This document shows positions 21,344 to 24,846 of a stretch of DNA of 24,846 nucleotides, piece after piece (the first letter of the stretch is position 1; every line of letters begins with the position of its first letter). The notes beneath the pieces were generated by a model. It did not search any database. It was not told the origin of the DNA and saw only the letters and a program-made list of their open reading frames with translations. Where the stretch lies: positions 1-24,846 of the forward strand of contig NZ_JOFH01000060.1 of NCBI RefSeq assembly GCF_000721235.1, written 5' to 3'. Made by a program: the position numbers and the translations under genes. The stretch is from Streptomyces olivaceus (GTDB taxonomy: Bacteria; Actinomycetota; Actinomycetes; Streptomycetales; Streptomycetaceae).

Positions 21344-22126
21344 ATGACCGAGGACATCATCTGCCGTCGCCTGGTGGGCCGTACCGCCGTCGTCACCGGA
21401 GCGGGCAGCGGCATCGGCCTCGCCACCGTCCGCCGGCTCGCCTCCGAGGGCGCGCACGTCGTCTGCGGCGACGTGGACGAGACCCGGGGGAGGGCGGCGG
21501 CCGAGGAGAGCGGCGGAACGTTCGTCAGGGCGGACGTCACCGACCCCGAGCAGGTCGAGGCGCTGTTCGCGGCGGCGTACGACACCTGGGGCAGCGTCGA
21601 CGTCGCGTTCAACAACGCCGGCATCTCGCCGCCCGACGACGACTCCATCCTGGAGACCGGCCTGGAGGCGTGGAAGCGCGTCCAGGAGGTCAACCTCACC
21701 TCCGTCTACCTGTGCTGCAAGGCCGCCATCCCCTACATGCGGCGCCAGGGCCGGGGGTCCATCATCAACACCGCGTCCTTCGTGGCCCGGATGGGCGCGG
21801 CCACCTCGCAGATCTCGTACACCGCGTCCAAGGGCGGCGTCCTCGCCATGTCCCGGGAACTGGGCGTGCAGTTCGCCCGGGAGGGCATCCGCGTCAACGC
21901 GCTGTGCCCCGGCCCGGTCAACACCCCGCTGCTCCAGGAACTGTTCGCCAAGGACCCCGAGCGGGCCGCGCGCCGCCTGGTGCACATCCCCCTCGGGCGG
22001 TTCGCCGAGGCCACCGAGATCGCCGCCGCCGTCGCCTTCCTGGCCAGCGACGACTCCTCCTTCGTCAACGCCACGGACTTCCTGGTGGACGGCGGGATCT
22101 CCGGGGCGTACGTCACACCGCTGTAG
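21344..22126 (+). CDS. Short-chain dehydrogenase/reductase of the ethanolamine operon
   Basis: 260 residues from ATG 21344, with GGAGG at 21328-21332, six bases after the aldehyde dehydrogenase stop. It is a classical SDR. The cofactor loop is TGAGSGIG, with CGDVDE at the second strand (acidic, suggesting NAD over NADP). NNAG is present, and the catalytic Ser145, Tyr159 and Lys163 lie in the YTASKGGV context. The C-terminal CPGPVNTPLLQEL and FLVDGGISGAYV motifs are intact. In the ethanolamine pathway the alcohol of gamma-glutamylethanolamide must be oxidised to an aldehyde before the aldehyde dehydrogenase acts, and this protein is the natural candidate. That step assignment is inference. Confidence 0.9.
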   Translation: MTEDIICRRLVGRTAVVTGAGSGIGLATVRRLASEGAHVVCGDVDETRGRAAAEESGGTFVRADVTDPEQVEALFAAAYDTWGSVDVAFNNAGISPPDDDSILETGLEAWKRVQEVNLTSVYLCCKAAIPYMRRQGRGSIINTASFVARMGAATSQISYTASKGGVLAMSRELGVQFAREGIRVNALCPGPVNTPLLQELFAKDPERAARRLVHIPLGRFAEATEIAAAVAFLASDDSSFVNATDFLVDGGISGAYVTPL

Positions 22127-22145
22127 AACACCGCGCGCGGCGTCC

Positions 22146-22151
22146 TACAGT
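22146..22151 (+). promoter_or_regulatory. -10 element of an apparently leaderless transcript
   Basis: TACAGT (22146-22151) lies six bases before ATG 22158, the TANNNT-N6-ATG spacing typical of leaderless Streptomyces genes, and no SD precedes the ATG. The -35 is poor (TGTAGA at 22122). Confidence 0.45.
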
Positions 22152-22157
22152 TCCCGG

Positions 22158-23258
22158 ATGAGCGCCGGAATGAGCATGACGCCGCCGCCCGGCTGGTACC
22201 GCGACCCGTCGGCCCCGCACCAGGAACGGTGGTGGGACGGCACGGCCTGGACCGAGCACCGGCGCACGCCCGAAGCCACCGGGTACGGCCCGGTCGCGGG
22301 CCATGCCCAGGCGCCGCCGCAGGCGCCCCGGACGGAGCAGCAGGCACCCCGACCGCACCCGTCCCCACCGCAGGGCCTCCCACCGCAGGGCTCCCACCCC
22401 CAGGCGTACCAGGCCCACCAGGCGTGGTCCGGCCGGCCGGACGCCGTGCCGCCGGCCGGCGGCGGTGGGTCCGGGGCCGGCGGCGGACGCGCGAAGGCCG
22501 TCGCCCTGACCGCCGCGGCGGCCGTCCTCGTCGCGGCGGTCGTCGCCGGCGCCGTGGCCCTGGGCGGGGACGACGGCGGCAGCGCCGGGGCGCAGGCACC
22601 GCCCGCCACCGTCGGGGCGACCGATCCCGCGCCGGTGAGCGACCCGCCGTCCTCCTCGCCGGGCACCTCCGCCCCCTCCGCCGACGCCCCGGCCGTGGTC
22701 GAGGACCAGCTCAACGGCGTCACCTTCCCGCTGCCGGACGGCTGGGAGCTGCCGCGGCACGTCGCCGAGGACGACGTCATGATGACCACGGACGGCACCT
22801 ACAAGTGCCCCGCCGACGGCAGCGTGTGCCGGCACGGCCTCGTCGTCTCCCGCACCGTCACGGCGAACGCCGAGTCCGCCCCGGAGGCCCTCGCCCGGGA
22901 GGACATCGAGGACGCGGCCGACGACGCCTACGACCGCGACCTGATCGGCAACAAGCCCTTCGGCGGCATCGAGTCCCACGAGGAGGTGGCCTCGGGGCCC
23001 GTCGCGGTCGCCGGACGCGCCGGGTACTACGTGCGCTGGCGGGTGCGGACCGCCGAGGGACCGGGCGGATACGTGCAGTCGATGGTCTTCCCCTCCACCG
23101 TGGGCACCGAGTCCCCGATCCTCGTCCGCTACGTCTTCGACGCCGGCGAGGACGGGCCGCCGATGTCCGACATGGACACCATCACCAAGGGCATCCGGCC
23201 CGTCGGCGACGCGGACACCGGCGGCGGCGTGGGCAGCGGCATCGGCCCGACGGACTGA
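22158..23258 (+). CDS. DUF2510 single-pass membrane protein of unknown function
   Basis: 366 residues from ATG 22158 (ATG 22170 and 22176 also in frame). Residues 8-35 form a DUF2510 motif (PPGWYRDPS, RWWDGTAWTEH) facing the cytoplasm. A Pro/Gln/His-rich linker (about 35-110) and one membrane segment (about 114-137) follow. A Ser/Pro-rich stalk then leads to an extracytoplasmic domain from about residue 180 (QLNGVTFPLPDGWELP) with a CPADGSVC cysteine pair. No enzyme motif was recognised. Proteins of this plan are common in actinomycetes and mostly uncharacterised. It follows the ethanolamine operon by 31 bases, but the absent SD and a -10 six bases before the ATG suggest its own promoter. Confidence 0.85.
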   Translation: MSAGMSMTPPPGWYRDPSAPHQERWWDGTAWTEHRRTPEATGYGPVAGHAQAPPQAPRTEQQAPRPHPSPPQGLPPQGSHPQAYQAHQAWSGRPDAVPPAGGGGSGAGGGRAKAVALTAAAAVLVAAVVAGAVALGGDDGGSAGAQAPPATVGATDPAPVSDPPSSSPGTSAPSADAPAVVEDQLNGVTFPLPDGWELPRHVAEDDVMMTTDGTYKCPADGSVCRHGLVVSRTVTANAESAPEALAREDIEDAADDAYDRDLIGNKPFGGIESHEEVASGPVAVAGRAGYYVRWRVRTAEGPGGYVQSMVFPSTVGTESPILVRYVFDAGEDGPPMSDMDTITKGIRPVGDADTGGGVGSGIGPTD

Positions 23259-23309
23259 CCCGCGCGCCTCACGGACCTCACGGGCTGCACAGACCCCACC
23301 TCACGGGCC

Positions 23310-24512
23310 TCACAGGAAGGTGTGCCCCTCGCCGCGGTACGTCGGCACCGTCGCCGTCACGGCGTCCCCCTCCACCAGGTGCAGCGCGTCGAACCGCTCG
23401 CACAGCTCACCGGCCTTGGCGTGCCGGAACCACACCTTGTCGCCGATCAGCAGGTCGTCGGCGGGCGAACCCAGCAGCGGCGTCTGCACCTCGCCGGGTC
23501 CCTCCTGGGGGTCGTAGCGCAGGCCCTCCGGCAGGTACGGCACCGGCAGCCGGTCGGCACCGGCCGCGCCGGACGCCGGATAGCCGCCGCCGAGCACGGT
23601 CACGACCCCGACCCCCGGCCGCCGTACGACGGGCTGCGCGAACAGCGCCGCGGGGCGGCCGGTGAACGACGTGTAGTTGTCGAACAGGCGCGGTACGTAC
23701 AGTCCGGAACCGGCGGCGATCTCGGTCACCGCGTCCTCGGCCGCCGTCTGCTGCACGCTGCCCGTGCCGCCGCCGTTGACGAACTCCAGGCCGGGCACCA
23801 CGGCCCGGACCGCCCGCACCGCCGCCGCCCGCCGCCCGGCGAGTTCACGGCGCGCGGCGGCCTGCATCAGCCGCACCGCCCGCGACCGCAGCGGCCGGCC
23901 GGCCACCGCGTCCCCCACACCCGCGACATGACCCTCGTACGCCATGACGCCGACGACCTCGAACCCCGGCCGGCGGTCCACCGCCCGGGCCAGGTCGGCG
24001 AGTTCGGCGGGGGAGTGCAGTGGGGAGCGGCGCGCCCCGACCCGCACCCGGCCGCCGAGCATCCGCAGCGAGGTGTCCAACTCCAGGCAGACCCGCACGA
24101 CTTCGCGGCCGCCGTCGCGCGCCGCGTCGACGAGGTCCAGTTGCGCCGGGTCGTCGACCAGCACGGTCACGGCGGCGGCGAGCTTCGGGTCGGCGGTCAG
24201 TTCGGCGTACCCGGCGCGGTCCGCCGACGGGTAGGCGAGCAGCACGTCCTCGAATCCGGAGCGCGCCAGCCACAGGGACTCGGCCAGCGTGAACGACATC
24301 ACGCCCGCGAACCCCTCCCGCGCCAGGACCCGTTCCAGCAGCGCACGGCAGCGCACGGACTTGCTGGCGACCCGGATCGGCTTCCCGCCGGCCCGGCGGA
24401 GCATGTCGTCCGCGTTGGCGTCGAAGGCCTCCAGGTCCACGATCGCCACGGGGGCGTCCAGATGAGCGGTGGCCCGGTCGTAACGGGTCCGGTCGGTGGC
24501 GCGCGCAGTCAT
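23310..24512 (-). CDS. PLP-dependent alanine racemase N-terminal/amino-acid deaminase-aldolase-like protein
   Basis: 400 residues from the ATG with its A at 24512. The N-terminal barrel (about 20-270) begins TAHLDAPVAIVDLEAFDANADDML and binds PLP through Lys51 in IRVASKSVRC. Other barrel motifs are VMSFTLAESLWLARSGF, CLELDTSLRMLG, GVMAYEGHVAG and NGGGTGSV. The C-terminal part (VVTVLGGGYPASG, LLIGDKVWFRHAKAGELCERF) fits the D-threonine aldolase/D-serine dehydratase fold III class rather than true alanine racemase. Substrate and reaction are not determinable here. It is convergent with the DUF2510 gene, 51 bases apart, where CCTCACGG is repeated several times, and divergent from the next gene. 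Confidence 0.87.
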   Translation of the reverse strand: MTARATDRTRYDRATAHLDAPVAIVDLEAFDANADDMLRRAGGKPIRVASKSVRCRALLERVLAREGFAGVMSFTLAESLWLARSGFEDVLLAYPSADRAGYAELTADPKLAAAVTVLVDDPAQLDLVDAARDGGREVVRVCLELDTSLRMLGGRVRVGARRSPLHSPAELADLARAVDRRPGFEVVGVMAYEGHVAGVGDAVAGRPLRSRAVRLMQAAARRELAGRRAAAVRAVRAVVPGLEFVNGGGTGSVQQTAAEDAVTEIAAGSGLYVPRLFDNYTSFTGRPAALFAQPVVRRPGVGVVTVLGGGYPASGAAGADRLPVPYLPEGLRYDPQEGPGEVQTPLLGSPADDLLIGDKVWFRHAKAGELCERFDALHLVEGDAVTATVPTYRGEGHTFL

Positions 24513-24798
24513 GCACGCAGCCTGCCAGACGGGATTACCGCAGGGTAGGGGACGATACGGGCCAATGCCGCGGGTGCGCGGGACTGGTTCCCCGACGGGC
24601 GGCGTCACGCCGTAGAGTGACGCGCACGCACGGCGGCCCCGACCCCGGCGGCCGGGCTCTCGCGGCCCGTGCCGGGATGGCGGACCTTCCGTGCGGGTAT
24701 GCGTGCCCGGGACGGATCGGTCCGCGCCCGGGCGTGGGCAGGGGACCATCACCGGCCCGAGCCGGAGGACGGCCCGGACCCGAGGAAACGGGGGGTGC
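24513..24798. other. Divergent intergenic region with dyad and possible promoter
   Basis: The stretch separates the PLP enzyme gene from the partial gene. GCGTCAC (24602-24608) and GTGACGC (24617-24623) form a 7-bp dyad with an 8-base loop, enclosing TAGAGT (24613-24618), a candidate -10 for rightward transcription, with TTCCCC at 24588-24593 as a weak -35. That would leave a leader of about 170 bases before ATG 24799. No gene or known riboswitch was recognised. Confidence 0.4.
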
Positions 24799-24846
24799 AT
24801 GAGCACGGAAGCGCGCCGCGCCTCCCCGCCCCCGTCGACCCCGCCC
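24799..24846 (+). CDS. Start of an unidentified gene (truncated by window end)
   Basis: ATG 24799 follows GGGGG at 24790-24795 and opens 16 codons, MSTEARRASPPPSTPP, that run to the window edge without a stop. Codon usage is strongly GC3, as expected for Streptomyces. Too short to identify. Confidence 0.5.
   Translation, partial: MSTEARRASPPPSTPP

Overview
The window is chromosomal DNA of a Streptomyces, about 73% GC, with strong third-position GC bias, GTG/TTG starts, overlapping stop/start codons and one rare TTA codon. The gene order matches, gene for gene, the Streptomyces coelicolor/lividans segment from conservon 9 (rarABCDE, recalled as SCO1630-1626) to the glnA4 region (recalled as SCO1613-1611). 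Counting genes from rarA to glnA4 gives 18, exactly what those locus numbers predict. Locus numbers are from memory; no database was searched.

Bases 1-5109: the 3' end of an IS481-type transposase and a strong hairpin, then a five-gene conservon on the + strand. It encodes a histidine-kinase-like membrane protein, a roadblock/LC7 protein, a DUF742 protein carrying a TTA (bldA) codon, a small Ras-like GTPase, and a CYP157-type cytochrome P450 whose K-helix reads EQSLW instead of ExxR. Conservons are proposed to form a membrane-associated complex resembling a G-protein switch; this one is linked to aerial mycelium and antibiotic control.

Bases 5103-8899: housekeeping and accessory genes. They are a RluA-type pseudouridine synthase (-), a GNAT acetyltransferase (+), a siderophore-interacting ferric reductase (-) behind an iron box, and a stand-alone 5'-3' exonuclease (-).

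Bases 9109-12802: a two-gene glycine betaine/proline ABC importer. The ATPase is followed by one polypeptide that fuses the permease to two tandem substrate-binding domains, which repeat with an exact 273-residue period. A repeat- and hairpin-rich intergenic region follows.

Bases 13287-16766: an XRE-cupin regulator and a cytoplasmic BtuF-like metal/cobalamin-receptor domain protein (+), tail-to-tail overlapping a TDT-family membrane transporter (-), which is divergent from a LysR regulator (+). A 32-bp tandem repeat lies between the LysR gene and the next gene.

Bases 16881-22126: an ethanolamine-utilisation locus. A class I glutamine amidotransferase-like gamma-glutamyl hydrolase and a GntR/FCD repressor (epuRI) lie on the - strand. 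Divergently, glnA4 (gamma-glutamylethanolamide synthetase), an aldehyde dehydrogenase and a short-chain dehydrogenase form a tight operon. Together they can convert ethanolamine to glutamate plus glycine through gamma-glutamylated intermediates.

Bases 22158-24846: a DUF2510 single-pass membrane protein with an apparently leaderless start (+), a PLP-dependent alanine racemase-N/amino-acid deaminase-like enzyme (-), and the first 16 codons of an unidentified + strand gene. No tRNA, rRNA or CRISPR array was seen.
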